From positions 496,001 through 560,000 of the forward strand of contig JALVFE010000016.1 of the NCBI GenBank assembly GCA_027030245.1: 64,000 bases of DNA, given 5' to 3'. This DNA comes from Melioribacteraceae bacterium. Its GTDB lineage: Bacteria; Bacteroidota; Ignavibacteria; Ignavibacteriales; Melioribacteraceae. Shown here piece after piece: positions 26,759 to 35,592 of the stretch. Every line of letters starts with the position of its first letter. Position 1 is the first letter of the stretch. The notes under the pieces were generated by a model that worked only from the letters and a program-made list of their open reading frames with translations, had not been told where the DNA came from and did no database searches. A program made the translations under genes and the position numbers.

Positions 26759-27256
26759 TCCCCTAGTTCCCTTTTATTCAGAATTTTCAGATTTGCCTTA
26801 TTATCGGAAAAAGTGGGATTTAATAAAGTATTAATACGAATTAAATTAAGAATTTGTCTCATTTTTTTATTTAGTTCTGAGACAAAACAAACACCTTCCT
26901 GAAAAATTTCTATGAAAACAAACCGTAAAGAAAAAATTGTGATATGGAACAAAATTTGTTTTTCCGTGAAAAAACTAAACAGAAATTATAATTTGAAAGG
27001 GTGCAACTTTATTTGCGGAAAAAATTTTGCGGAAACAACATAACTATAATCTTTATAAGCATTTGCGGACTTTACTCAAGCAATACGTCAACTTTTTTCG
27101 CACCGGTAATTATAAAAGCCAAAATTTAAAAATATGATTTCAAGTAAAAAATCAAACATTTTGTGATGAAGGTCAAGTGGCATGATAAATGAATTTCTTA
27201 TATTCGAGCAAAACTCACCAATTAAACATTCTCTTCAAGGGCGGGCGGAGGTAAAT
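26759..27256. other. Divergent regulatory region between the PAS kinase and the 27257 operon
   Basis: 498 bases with no convincing gene. The sequence is strongly AT-rich. It contains the 5' leaders of the kinase (minus) and of the small protein gene (plus), plus the CRP-like site at 27162-27177. An open frame on the minus strand at 26713-26952 overlaps the kinase start and looks accidental. No hairpin terminator or repeat was found. Confidence 0.6.
27162..27177 (+). promoter_or_regulatory. CRP/FNR-like operator upstream of the 27257 operon
   Basis: TGTGATGAAGGTCAAG keeps the left half TGTGA exactly and three of five bases of the right half, at the same N6 spacing as the perfect site at 20350. 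GATAAAT then ATTT follow downstream at both places, and TATATTCG (27199-27206) could be the TAnnTTTG element. It lies about 80 bases before the ATG. Confidence 0.4.
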
Positions 27257-27562
27257 ATGAAAAAAACGGATATTGTCGGAACCACAACAACGATTCACGA
27301 CTTATCTGACGAACAACTGGCAGTATGTAAAGCGGTGTTGGAAAAAACCAAATCTTATTTTTTCAAAAACGAACTTAGAAAATTAGAGAGAATGGAAAAA
27401 CAGGCAATTCTTTACGATTTGGAAAAATTTAAGAAAGTAAAAAATTTGAGGTATAAACTACGGACGTCGGATCTCGATGATTGGTTTAAAGAATGGGAAG
27501 TTTACAGAAAGATAAATGAAGAACTCAAATTACGGCAAAATACCCTCGTCAAAGCAAGTTGA
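27257..27562 (+). CDS. Small hypothetical helical protein, 101 residues
   Basis: I do not recognise this protein. It begins MKKTDIVGTTTTIHDLSDEQ and is mostly amphipathic helix rich in Lys and Glu (FFKNELRKLERMEKQAILYD, then FKEWEVYRKINEELKLRQN). It has no signal peptide or membrane helix. The ATG at 27257 follows a GGAGG ribosome site by five bases, a stronger start than the in-frame ATG at 27182. Its stop is 10 bases before the M23 peptidase gene, so they form an operon, and a role with the peptidase is possible. Confidence 0.6.
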   Translation: MKKTDIVGTTTTIHDLSDEQLAVCKAVLEKTKSYFFKNELRKLERMEKQAILYDLEKFKKVKNLRYKLRTSDLDDWFKEWEVYRKINEELKLRQNTLVKAS

Positions 27563-27572
27563 AGCGGATCAA

Positions 27573-28550
27573 ATGAAAAAAGAATTCTTTTACTACTCGA
27601 AAAAGGAACTGAGGTTTGTACCGGTTAAAAATGCTTACAAGAAATTTTTGTTAGTAATTGCGCTAACTTCCTTATTTTCAGGAATAACTTTTACTTTTCT
27701 TTACGTTACATTTTCCGGAATTGTTAATCCCCAACAAAATTTAAACGAACTTCAAGAGCGAAATGCCCAACTGCTTGCCCAATTGAAATTATTGGGAAAT
27801 CAATACCGCAATTTGGAGAAAAAAGTAAATCAAATTACAAGCAAAAATAACGAACTCAGGTTAGCCGTAAATTTACCGGCGGAAGACACAAACGATGAAT
27901 ACGGAACCGGCGGATTTTTATTCGAAAACGTTGATCCAAGGAATACGGAAGAAGAAAAAAATATACTTCTACAACTTGCCGATTATGCAAGCAAACTCGA
28001 TTTAAAAGTCAGAAAAGAATTAAATAGCTATTCAGAAGTTAAAACCAAGTTAGCCGAAAACGAGAAATTTTACGAATGCTTGCCCGCAATAAAACCTGTA
28101 CATGCAAACTACGGCGACAGATTCGGCATGCGGTACCATCCGATATTGAAAATCAGAAGGATGCACTCGGGTGTGGATTTCTTGGCAAATACCGGCACTC
28201 CGGTTTATGCTCCCGGTGCGGGAAGGGTAATTTATGCCGGGCGCAACGGTGGTTACGGATTAACTTTAAAAATCGATCACGGCTACGGTTACGTAACTTT
28301 ATATGCACATCTAAAAAAAATCAAAGTAAAGCGACGCCAATATGTTAAACGCGGGGACTTAATTGCCATTTCGGGTAACTCGGGAAGTTTATCTACCGGT
28401 CCTCATTTGCATTACGAAGTAAGATACAAAGGGATAGCGCTTAACCCGCGGAATTTTATTTTCGACGACGTTGATATTTTCGATTACAGAAAACAAAGGA
28501 ATCAACTGGAAAAACACGAAGAAGAAGCATTTGCTTTTGCCATCGATTAA
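27573..28550 (+). CDS. M23 family peptidase (LytM/DipM type), membrane-anchored
   Basis: A 325-residue cell-wall hydrolase or activator. A membrane helix (about 23-47) is followed by a coiled coil (about 56-96), and the LytM domain occupies 180-300. Zinc ligands are His 198 and Asp 202 in RMHSGVDF, His 246 in LYAHLKK, and the HLH of GPHLHYEV at 278-280. All are present, so the enzyme should be active, unlike EnvC-type pseudo-peptidases. The coiled coil plus anchor layout resembles peptidases that cut peptidoglycan cross-links during growth. An earlier ATG at 27516 would overlap the upstream gene. The end overlaps the GMC gene by four bases. Confidence 0.9.
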   Translation: MKKEFFYYSKKELRFVPVKNAYKKFLLVIALTSLFSGITFTFLYVTFSGIVNPQQNLNELQERNAQLLAQLKLLGNQYRNLEKKVNQITSKNNELRLAVNLPAEDTNDEYGTGGFLFENVDPRNTEEEKNILLQLADYASKLDLKVRKELNSYSEVKTKLAENEKFYECLPAIKPVHANYGDRFGMRYHPILKIRRMHSGVDFLANTGTPVYAPGAGRVIYAGRNGGYGLTLKIDHGYGYVTLYAHLKKIKVKRRQYVKRGDLIAISGNSGSLSTGPHLHYEVRYKGIALNPRNFIFDDVDIFDYRKQRNQLEKHEEEAFAFAID

Positions 28551-30082
28551 TCGGCTTTACCCGGAACTTTATCCATCGCTCTTTCCGTCATTGCCAAAAT
28601 GGTAAGTGATGGATTTACTCCGGGATTAGCCGAAATCGCCGACCCGTCGCAAACCCACATATTTTCATAACCAAAAACTTTTTGATTTGAATCGATTACT
28701 CCTTCGCTTCTATTCGCACCGATAACGGCGCCGCCGAGAATATGTGCAGTTGTCGGAATACCGCCCAACGTTTCGGTCAACAATACCATAGGTTTGCCGT
28801 TAACAATTCCGGCATACTTTTCGGCAAGTTCCTTTGCTTCCGGAATAAACGCAGAAGGTGCTTTTCCCTCTTGCATTTCGGTTTTCATTCCAAACCTGCT
28901 TAAAGTAAAGCGTATTTTAGAATCGATAGTTTGCATAAAGAGTAATATTTGCGTCCGCTTTGCCCAATTCCATACTGTAAAGACCTTAAAATTTTTAATT
29001 GGATATTTTATCAAATCTAAAATAATATTTTTAATCCGGCTCCAAACGGATTTTCCCGAAACCATTGGCGACATAAGAATCCGCCAAAATCCGGAGCCGG
29101 AGCCGTATCTTACGGGTTCCAAATGTGTGCTGTTACCGGTGTAAAGAATCGAACCGATTGCTATTCCATCGGAAAAGGAAATTGATTTATCGAACGTAGT
29201 AACACCGACAAGACTTTCTGAATTTGTACGAACATCCGCGCCGACCTGGCCGGGTAAGTTTGGTAAAGAAGTTTGTTTAAGTTTTAACAATAATTTTACC
29301 GTTCCCAGAACTCCGCCCGAAAAAACTATGGATTTTGTTATAAACGATTTTTTACTTTTGAAAAAAGACGTACTGCTTTTCGTTAAAACACGGTAACCGC
29401 TCTCACCTTTATTTCCGTCCAAAGGAACAACATCAATTACTTCGGTCTCGGAAATTATTTCGGCACCCAATTTTTCCGCTTCGGCAAGATAATTTTTATC
29501 CAATGTGTTTTTGGCGTTATATCTGCAGCCAGTCATACAACCGCCGCAGAAATTGCATTCGTTCAAATTGCTTTTCTCTCCATTTCCAAATGAAACCGCA
29601 ACCGTTGTAGGATAAAATTCATTTTCCTTGCCGATTAGTTTACCCAATTTTTTAAGCGCCAAATCTCCTGTTTCCAACCGGGGATTCTCAACGGCACCCA
29701 ACATTTCAAGAGCTTTCCGGTAGTAAGGTTTCAATTCGTTTTCCCAATCGACCAGCTTTTTCCAACTTCCGCTTTCGTAAAATTCTTTTTTGGGAATTGC
29801 CAAAGTATTCGCGTAAACCAGCGATCCGCCGCCGACCCCAACTCCGGATAAAATTGTGATGTGTCTGAAAAAAGACAATTTGAAAAACCCGAAGAAACGC
29901 AATACGGGAATCCACATCCACTTTTTCAAATTCCAATTTGTTTTGGGAAAATCATCCGCAGTTAACCTTTTTCCCTTTTCGATAACCAAAACTTTATAAC
30001 CTTTTTCGGATAGCCTCAATGCCGAAACGGAACCTCCGAAACCGGATCCTACAATTACAAAATCATAATCGTATTCTTTCAT
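28547..30082 (-). CDS. GMC-type FAD oxidoreductase, cholesterol-oxidase-like, with cysteine cluster
   Basis: A flavoprotein with the N-terminal FAD motif VIVGSGFGGSVSALRLSEKG and the second FAD segment ILSGVGVGGGSLVYA. The C-terminal GMC signature includes VCDGSAISANPGVNPSLTIL. Between them a cluster CNFCGGCMTGC gives the spacing CX2CX2CX3C, like a four-iron ferredoxin half, also known in cholesterol-oxidase-like GMC proteins. The substrate is unknown; sterols are not implied. ATG at 30082 puts the FAD motif at the usual distance from the start; ATG 30127 would add 15 residues. Neither has a clear ribosome site. It is divergent from etfBA. Confidence 0.85.
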   Translation of the reverse strand: MKEYDYDFVIVGSGFGGSVSALRLSEKGYKVLVIEKGKRLTADDFPKTNWNLKKWMWIPVLRFFGFFKLSFFRHITILSGVGVGGGSLVYANTLAIPKKEFYESGSWKKLVDWENELKPYYRKALEMLGAVENPRLETGDLALKKLGKLIGKENEFYPTTVAVSFGNGEKSNLNECNFCGGCMTGCRYNAKNTLDKNYLAEAEKLGAEIISETEVIDVVPLDGNKGESGYRVLTKSSTSFFKSKKSFITKSIVFSGGVLGTVKLLLKLKQTSLPNLPGQVGADVRTNSESLVGVTTFDKSISFSDGIAIGSILYTGNSTHLEPVRYGSGSGFWRILMSPMVSGKSVWSRIKNIILDLIKYPIKNFKVFTVWNWAKRTQILLFMQTIDSKIRFTLSRFGMKTEMQEGKAPSAFIPEAKELAEKYAGIVNGKPMVLLTETLGGIPTTAHILGGAVIGANRSEGVIDSNQKVFGYENMWVCDGSAISANPGVNPSLTILAMTERAMDKVPGKAD

Positions 30083-30156
30083 ATTTTGCGCCCGTTTTTT
30101 CTCATAAATGCTTGATTTTATTGACATTATAAAAGGATAATTTAGTATAAATATAT

Positions 30157-30164
30157 TATATTTG
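30157..30164 (+). promoter_or_regulatory. Possible -7 element of the etfBA promoter
   Basis: TATATTTG matches TAnnTTTG exactly about 76 bases before the EtfB start. No TTTG stands 19 bases upstream, so the site is weak unless an activator helps. Confidence 0.3.
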
Positions 30165-30239
30165 TAACATTAATCATATTATTTTATACACGCAAGATTT
30201 TGCATATAAGTTAAAATTTTTAAACTAAATGGAGGTGTG

Positions 30240-30986
30240 ATGAAAATTGCAGTTTGCGTAAGTCACGTTCCCGATACCGCAACGAAAGTGATTATCGGCT
30301 CCGACGGAAAATCTATCGATCCCTCCGGAGTTACTTACGTTGTGAACCCATACGATGAATTCGCAATCGAGGAAGCTTTGAAAACAAAAGAGCAACTCGG
30401 CGGCGAAGTTGTTGTTATTAGTCTTGGCACCGATGCAAATAAAGAATCGATTAGAAAAGCGTTGGCTATGGGCGCCGACAGCGGTGTTTTGTTAAAAGAC
30501 GAGAACCAACGGGATTCTTTCGGCGTTGCTAAAGCGCTTGCCGAAGAAATTAAAAACCAAGGCGCAGAAATTGTATTCTTCGGTAAACAATCGGTTGATT
30601 ACGATAATTCCATTACCGGACAATTGACAGCGGAATTGTTGGGTTACAACTGCGTTACGGTTGTAGTCGACTTAAAAATCGACGGCAATAAAGTAATTGC
30701 GGAAAGAGAAATTGAAGGTGGACGCGAAGTTGTGGAAACTTCCCTTCCCGTTGTTATTACTGCTCAAAAAGGATTAAACGAACCGCGATATGCTTCTCTG
30801 AAAGGTATAATGGCAGCTAAAAGAAAAACAATAGAAGAAAAAGAAGCGGCACCGGCCGAAAACTACGTTGAAATATTGCGTATGAAAAAACCGGCACCGA
30901 AACAGCCCGGTAAAATTTTAGGCTCGGATGCAAGCGCCGTTCCGGAACTAATCCGTTTATTAAGAGAAGAAGCAAAAGTAATATAA
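30240..30986 (+). CDS. etfB: Electron transfer flavoprotein beta subunit
   Basis: EtfB binds AMP and pairs with EtfA to carry electrons from acyl-CoA dehydrogenases to the quinone pool. The 248-residue protein begins MKIAVCVSHVPDTATKV and has NPYDEFAIEEALK, the VVISLGTDANKESIRKALAMG segment and GQLTAELLGYNCVTVV. The recognition loop YASLKGIMAAKRK is present. GGAGG stands four bases before the ATG at 30240. An in-frame GTG directly upstream is less likely. etfA follows 12 bases downstream. The two acyl-CoA dehydrogenases in this window are the natural donors. Confidence 0.96.
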   Translation: MKIAVCVSHVPDTATKVIIGSDGKSIDPSGVTYVVNPYDEFAIEEALKTKEQLGGEVVVISLGTDANKESIRKALAMGADSGVLLKDENQRDSFGVAKALAEEIKNQGAEIVFFGKQSVDYDNSITGQLTAELLGYNCVTVVVDLKIDGNKVIAEREIEGGREVVETSLPVVITAQKGLNEPRYASLKGIMAAKRKTIEEKEAAPAENYVEILRMKKPAPKQPGKILGSDASAVPELIRLLREEAKVI

Positions 30987-30998
30987 GGAGTTTTTACT

Positions 30999-31970
30999 AT
31001 GGCAAATAAAATTTTAGCTGTATTGGAACAAAGAGAAGGTAAACTCAAAAAGATTTCTTTTGAAGTATCCAAAGCCGCTTCTGAGATTGCAGAAAAACTT
31101 GGCGGCGAAGTCGAAGCAGTAGTTATCGGCAATGAAATAGAAGGCGTTGAAAACGTTGGCGGTTACGGAATTTCGAAAGTGACCGTTTATAAAAATGCAG
31201 AACTCGATAAATATTCGTCTTCGGCTTATAAAGATATTTTAGCCGAACATATTAACAATTCGGGAAACGATATAATATTTTTCGGAAACACGGCAATGGG
31301 CAAAGACTTGGCGCCCAGAGTTGCCGTTAAAGTTAATGCGGGAATTGCAATGGATTGTACCGCATTGGAAATAGAAGGCGGTGAAATAATTGCTACGCGT
31401 CCCGTTTACGCGGGAAAAGCATTGATCGACGTAAAATTAACAAGCGAAAAGAAAATATTTACATTGCGGCCTAATGTTTTTAATCCGGGCGAACCCTCCG
31501 ATGCGAAAGCAGAAATAGAAGTAAAAGAAGTAGCTAACCCGAATCTTAGCGAACGCGTAGTTGAACTGAAAAAATCGGAAGGTAAATTGGACGTTGCCGA
31601 AGCCTCGATTATCGTATCGGGCGGTCGCGGCATGAAAGGTCCGGAACATTTCCATCTCGTTGAAGAATTAGCCGATTTACTCGGTGCGGCTGTAGGCGCT
31701 TCCCGCGCAGTTGTGGACGCCGGTTGGAGACCGCATAGCGAGCAAGTAGGACAAACGGGTAAAACCGTTTCCCCGAATCTTTATATTGCTCTTGGTATCT
31801 CCGGTGCAATTCAACATTTAGCCGGTATGAGATCCTCAAAATACATTGTGGCTGTTAACAAAGATCCCGATGCGCCTATTTTTCAAGTAGCCGATTACGG
31901 AATTACCGGCGATGTATTCGAAGTTGTTCCGGCAATGATTGAAGAAATCAAAAAACTGAAGGAAAGTTAA
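30999..31970 (+). CDS. etfA: Electron transfer flavoprotein alpha subunit
   Basis: EtfA carries the redox-active FAD. The 323-residue protein has the FAD-binding C-terminal domain with SGGRGMKGPEHF, GASRAVVDAGWRPHSEQVGQ, then TGKTVSPNLYIALGISGAIQ and NKDPDAPIFQVADYGITGD. The N-terminus gives the usual LAVLEQREGKLKKISFEV. AAGGAG precedes the ATG. It forms a two-gene operon with etfB and ends at a strong shared terminator. Confidence 0.97.
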   Translation: MANKILAVLEQREGKLKKISFEVSKAASEIAEKLGGEVEAVVIGNEIEGVENVGGYGISKVTVYKNAELDKYSSSAYKDILAEHINNSGNDIIFFGNTAMGKDLAPRVAVKVNAGIAMDCTALEIEGGEIIATRPVYAGKALIDVKLTSEKKIFTLRPNVFNPGEPSDAKAEIEVKEVANPNLSERVVELKKSEGKLDVAEASIIVSGGRGMKGPEHFHLVEELADLLGAAVGASRAVVDAGWRPHSEQVGQTGKTVSPNLYIALGISGAIQHLAGMRSSKYIVAVNKDPDAPIFQVADYGITGDVFEVVPAMIEEIKKLKES

Positions 31971-31987
31971 ATAAAATAGTATTTGTT

Positions 31988-32019
31988 AAAAGTCCGGTGC
32001 TTTTTACACCGGACTTTTT
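31988..32019. terminator. Bidirectional intrinsic terminator between etfA and the exonuclease
   Basis: AAGTCCGGTG (31990-31999) and CACCGGACTT (32007-32016) form a perfect 10-bp stem around a 7-base loop. A T run follows on the plus strand and A run precedes, so it can stop transcription of both convergent genes. Confidence 0.88.
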
Positions 32020-32701
32020 ATATATTCAAATATTCGTTCCAAATTTTGTAAAGTTCGTATGTCGCTTTAATATCTTCACCGCAGTATATTGCAATATCTT
32101 TTATCCTTCCCGCTTTGTATAACTCTTTAACTTCCATTCCGGTAATGCCTTTGCTCTTCGGTGATTCTATTCCAAAAGCATTACAGTAAAAATCGAGATT
32201 GAATTTCCTCATCAAGCCGTAATATGTAAACTGATCAAGCAAATCAATATGATGAGTGAGACTGTAACGGCTTTGAATTAAATTGGCGCTCGGTTTAACC
32301 CGCAGCATAGCCGAACGCAGCATCAGAAACGGAATATCGAAATTTCTTCCGTTAAATGTAATAACTTGGTCGACTTTGGAAACGTAATTCCAAAACAGCT
32401 CTAACATTTCCCTTTCTTCCACACCTTTGTATTCCACATTTTTATCTTCAGCTTTCCAAGAGTCTTTTCCTTCAAACAAAACAAGCGAACCCTCCGATTC
32501 CACATTCAACATGCCGATTGCAACAACTTTTGCCGTAAAAGGATATAAACTCAAGTATCTTTTTGATTTGTCTATTTTTTCGCGCTTGAGTTCCTCGTCT
32601 TTTTCTTGTTCCGCGTATCTTAAGATATATTCTTGCTGGGAAAGCGAAAGGGATTCAAACTCATAACCGGCAGTTTCAATATCGAAAATTAATTTTCTCA
32701 T
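32018..32701 (-). CDS. PolB-like 3'-5' exonuclease (DnaQ superfamily)
   Basis: A 227-residue protein of the predicted PolB-type exonuclease family. Exo I is LIFDIETAGYE (Asp 7, Glu 9), Exo II is VITFNGRNFDIPFLMLRSA, and Exo III is YCGEDIKATYELYKIW. All acidic metal ligands are visible, so it should be active. No polymerase domain is present. Its in vivo role is unknown; such proteins may trim DNA in repair. It is a single gene that converges on etfA through a shared terminator. Confidence 0.88.
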   Translation of the reverse strand: MRKLIFDIETAGYEFESLSLSQQEYILRYAEQEKDEELKREKIDKSKRYLSLYPFTAKVVAIGMLNVESEGSLVLFEGKDSWKAEDKNVEYKGVEEREMLELFWNYVSKVDQVITFNGRNFDIPFLMLRSAMLRVKPSANLIQSRYSLTHHIDLLDQFTYYGLMRKFNLDFYCNAFGIESPKSKGITGMEVKELYKAGRIKDIAIYCGEDIKATYELYKIWNEYLNI

Positions 32702-32776
32702 AAATTAACCCGATTTGATACTGACGGTAATTTAATATTTTAAATAGTTTATATCAAGATTCTTAGTGTGAAATGT

Positions 32777-33658
32777 TTACTTTTTTCCGCGTATAATTTT
32801 TTCTATCTCATCCCACATTTCGTGCGGAATTTCATCAAGAAAATTAAACTCTCCGGCGCCTTTAAGCCATTCACCGCCGTCGATAGTTACAACTTCACCG
32901 TTTATGAAAGCGGAATATTCTGAAATGAGATATGCGGCAAGATTTGCAAGTTCCTGGTGTTCACCTACCCTTTTCAAAGGAATTTTCTTATCTACGGAAA
33001 AATTTTTTCTCAGCTCTTCCGGAAACAATCTATCCCAAGCGCCTTTTGTAGGGAAAGGTCCGGGCGCAATTGCATTAAATCTTATTCCATATTTTGCCCA
33101 TTCCACCGCAAGCGAACGCGTTAAAGCTAAAACGCCTGCTTTTGCAACGGCAGAAGGAACAACATAACCCGAACCTGTCCACGAATATGTGGTAACAATG
33201 TTTAACACCGATGCACTTTTCTTATTTTTAATCCAGTGTTTGCCAAAGCATAAAGTTGCATAATAAGTTCCCCGTAAAACAATGTTAACAATAATATCGA
33301 ACGCCCGATGCGAAAGTCTTTCGGTGGGACTGATAAAATTTCCGGCGGCGTTATTAACCAACGAATCAACTTTACCGAAATGTTTCAATGTTTCGCTTAA
33401 TAAATTTTCAATTTGTTCATAAGAAGTTACATCGCATTTTACGGGTAGAACTTTGTTCCCGGTTTCATTCTCAATTTCCTGTGCGGTTTGTTTCAATACA
33501 TCTAATTTACGGCTTGCAATAACAACACTTGCGCCCAATTCCGAAAAATATTTTGCCATAGATTTTCCAAGTCCCGTTCCACCGCCGGTTACAACAACCA
33601 CATTATCCTTCAGTGCGTTATCTTTTAACATTGGTTGTGTATAAAGATTCTGACTCAT
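32777..33658 (-). CDS. SDR family oxidoreductase, 2,4-dienoyl-CoA reductase-like
   Basis: An NADP-dependent short-chain reductase of 293 residues. The dinucleotide site is VTGGGTGLGKSMAKYFSELG. The segment LVNNAAGNFISPTERLS is characteristic of mitochondrial-type 2,4-dienoyl-CoA reductases, which feed unsaturated fatty acids into beta-oxidation. The substrate site continues with AVAKAGVLALTRSLAVEWAK and RFNAIAPGPFPTKGAWDRL. The usual SDR Tyr-x-x-x-Lys is replaced by a Ser-x-x-x-Lys arrangement (SAVAK), as in that subfamily. It follows the fad operon by 111 bases on the same strand, which supports the assignment. Confidence 0.85.
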   Translation of the reverse strand: MSQNLYTQPMLKDNALKDNVVVVTGGGTGLGKSMAKYFSELGASVVIASRKLDVLKQTAQEIENETGNKVLPVKCDVTSYEQIENLLSETLKHFGKVDSLVNNAAGNFISPTERLSHRAFDIIVNIVLRGTYYATLCFGKHWIKNKKSASVLNIVTTYSWTGSGYVVPSAVAKAGVLALTRSLAVEWAKYGIRFNAIAPGPFPTKGAWDRLFPEELRKNFSVDKKIPLKRVGEHQELANLAAYLISEYSAFINGEVVTIDGGEWLKGAGEFNFLDEIPHEMWDEIEKIIRGKK

Positions 33659-33689
33659 TTACTTTTCCCGCTTTGTAAATTAATCTGCC

Positions 33690-33717
33690 TTCGCAATAAT
33701 AAATAATCGCTTGCGAA
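33690..33717. repeat. Inverted repeat between the acyl-CoA dehydrogenase and the dienoyl-CoA reductase gene
   Basis: TTCGCAA (33690-33696) and TTGCGAA (33711-33717) are exact inverted copies separated by 14 bases. CGC-TT-GCG lies inside the right side. The TTCGC core recalls the fad palindrome at 41095-41135, so it may be a second operator for the fatty-acid regulator or a weak hairpin. Confidence 0.35.
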
Positions 33718-33769
33718 AGTGAAAGGTATGTTGACAAGCTATTGAAAACCAACAAGCCAAGATAAAGAT

Positions 33770-35551
33770 TTAGAAACAATATTCGTTAGCTTCTAACATT
33801 TTATTCGCAATTTTTCTTCTCAGTTGAATCGTATTGACCGGGTCAAATTTGGTAAACCGTTTCAAACCGAGAAGTAACATTTTCAATTCGTCGCCTTCGG
33901 CAAAAGCCGCTAACGCATGCTTTCCAAAGTTATTTATTCTTTCCAGCGCATCGCTAACGTAAATACGTGTCATATCGATAAACGGCGCGGCGGCTTGCTC
34001 ATCCCGTAAAGCTAACTTTTGTGTTCTTAAAATTGCCGATTCGGAAACATAAACATCGATAAGCATATCGGTAATATTCATAATTATTTCCTGCTCGTCT
34101 GCCAATTTTTGCATGAATTTTTGAACAGCGGAACCGGCTATCATCAAAATTGCTTTTTTCGCATTGTCGATTGCTTTCAGTTCTTTTGCCAGAATACCTT
34201 CCGGCTCTTCACCGAAAGTCGGTATTGACATTAACTCTTTTTGTACACCCATTGCCGGACCCATCAAATCAAGTCTGCCTTTCATAGAACGCTTTACGAG
34301 CATATCAACAATTAAAAGTCTGTTTATTTCGTTCGTTCCTTCGAATATTCTGTTAATTCTGGAATCGCGGTAAGCGCGCGCGGCGGGATATTCCTCCGAA
34401 TAACCGTAACCGCCGTGGACTTGCACAACTTCGTCAACAACATAATCAAGCATCTCCGAACCAAATACTTTCATTATTGATGATTCGATTGCGTATTCTT
34501 CCGCTGCTTTAATAAGTGCGTCGCTGTAAGGCATTCCGTCCTTCATTAAATCTTTAACCATGCTGTCAATCAATCCGCTGGTTCTCAAAACAGCCGCCTC
34601 TGATACAAATGTTCTAACAGCCATTTCCGCAAGCTTATGTTTAATGGCTCCGAAGCTACCGATTGTTTTTCCGAATTGCTTTCTTTCATTGGCATAATTT
34701 ACGGCGATTGAAATAAATTTCTTTGCTCCGCCGGTGGTCATTGCACCGAGTTTAAATCTTCCGATATTAAGAATATTGAAAGCAACATAATGACCTTTTC
34801 CGATTTCGCCCAAAATATTTTCTTTCGGTACTTTAACATTATCCAAAAATAAAGCTCTCGTTGAAGAGCCTTTTATTCCCATTTTGTTTTCTTCTTCGCC
34901 TTTGGTAAAACCTTCGGAATCTGTAGGAATAATAAAACACGTAAATTTATCGCCATCAACTTGGGCAAAAGTAATAAGTATATCGGCAAACCCGCCGTTG
35001 GTGATCCACATTTTTTGACCGTTAAGGATATAATAATTTCCGTCTTCGGAAAGTGTTGCGGTTGTCTTTGCAGAAAGAGCATCCGAACCGGAAGTAGGTT
35101 CCGTTAAACAGTAAGCCGATTTCCATTCTCCGGAAACAAGCTTCGGCAAATATTTTTTCTTTTGTTCTTCAGTTCCGTAATACAAAATAGGTAAAGTGCC
35201 AATACCCGTATGAGCCGCAAACGACACTCCGAAAGAATGGCTCGGACCCATTGCCATAGCAAGAATCGTGTTGGTATTAAAATCTTCTCCCAAGCCTCCG
35301 TATTCTTCGGGGATAGCGGTTCCCAACAGACCCAATTCCCCAGCTTTATTCAGCAATTTAATTGTAAGGGAATGATCGGAGCTTTGTTTATCAATGGCAT
35401 CCAGATTCGGCCAAATTTCTTTTTCAATAAATTCGCCGACCATTTCCGACATCATTTTTTGCTCTTCCGTTGTATCTTCCGGAATGAATACTGATTCCGG
35501 GGCGCTATCTTTTACTAAGAATTCCCCGCCTTTGAGTAATTCCTTTTCCAT
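33770..35551 (-). CDS. fadE: Acyl-CoA dehydrogenase, long form (FadE-like)
   Basis: The first oxidation step of fatty-acid beta-oxidation, FAD-linked, passing electrons to ETF. In 593 residues, the standard acyl-CoA dehydrogenase domain (1-420) shows YCLTEPTSGSDALSAKTTA, WITNGGFADILITFAQVDG and QVHGGYGYSEEYPAARAYRD. RIFEGTNEINRLL follows, with the catalytic Glu near 410. A C-terminal helical domain of about 170 residues follows, as in very-long-chain enzymes and Bacillus FadE (YusJ). Third gene of the fadN-fadA-fadE block, 41 bases after fadA. Confidence 0.93.
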   Translation of the reverse strand: MEKELLKGGEFLVKDSAPESVFIPEDTTEEQKMMSEMVGEFIEKEIWPNLDAIDKQSSDHSLTIKLLNKAGELGLLGTAIPEEYGGLGEDFNTNTILAMAMGPSHSFGVSFAAHTGIGTLPILYYGTEEQKKKYLPKLVSGEWKSAYCLTEPTSGSDALSAKTTATLSEDGNYYILNGQKMWITNGGFADILITFAQVDGDKFTCFIIPTDSEGFTKGEEENKMGIKGSSTRALFLDNVKVPKENILGEIGKGHYVAFNILNIGRFKLGAMTTGGAKKFISIAVNYANERKQFGKTIGSFGAIKHKLAEMAVRTFVSEAAVLRTSGLIDSMVKDLMKDGMPYSDALIKAAEEYAIESSIMKVFGSEMLDYVVDEVVQVHGGYGYSEEYPAARAYRDSRINRIFEGTNEINRLLIVDMLVKRSMKGRLDLMGPAMGVQKELMSIPTFGEEPEGILAKELKAIDNAKKAILMIAGSAVQKFMQKLADEQEIIMNITDMLIDVYVSESAILRTQKLALRDEQAAAPFIDMTRIYVSDALERINNFGKHALAAFAEGDELKMLLLGLKRFTKFDPVNTIQLRRKIANKMLEANEYCF

Positions 35552-35592
35552 TTTTCAATTCCGTATTTGTTTATAAATTTTATATTTAATTT

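Noticed and set aside
26713-26952. 79-codon minus-strand frame beginning MFHITIFSLRFVFIEIF
   Set aside because: It overlaps the PAS kinase start in another frame, has low-complexity composition and no ribosome site; treated as chance in AT-rich leader DNA.
27178-27195. Sigma-54-like TGGCATG at 27178
   Set aside because: The -24 part looks right, but the expected GC 12 bases downstream is GA, so it fails the essential -12 element.
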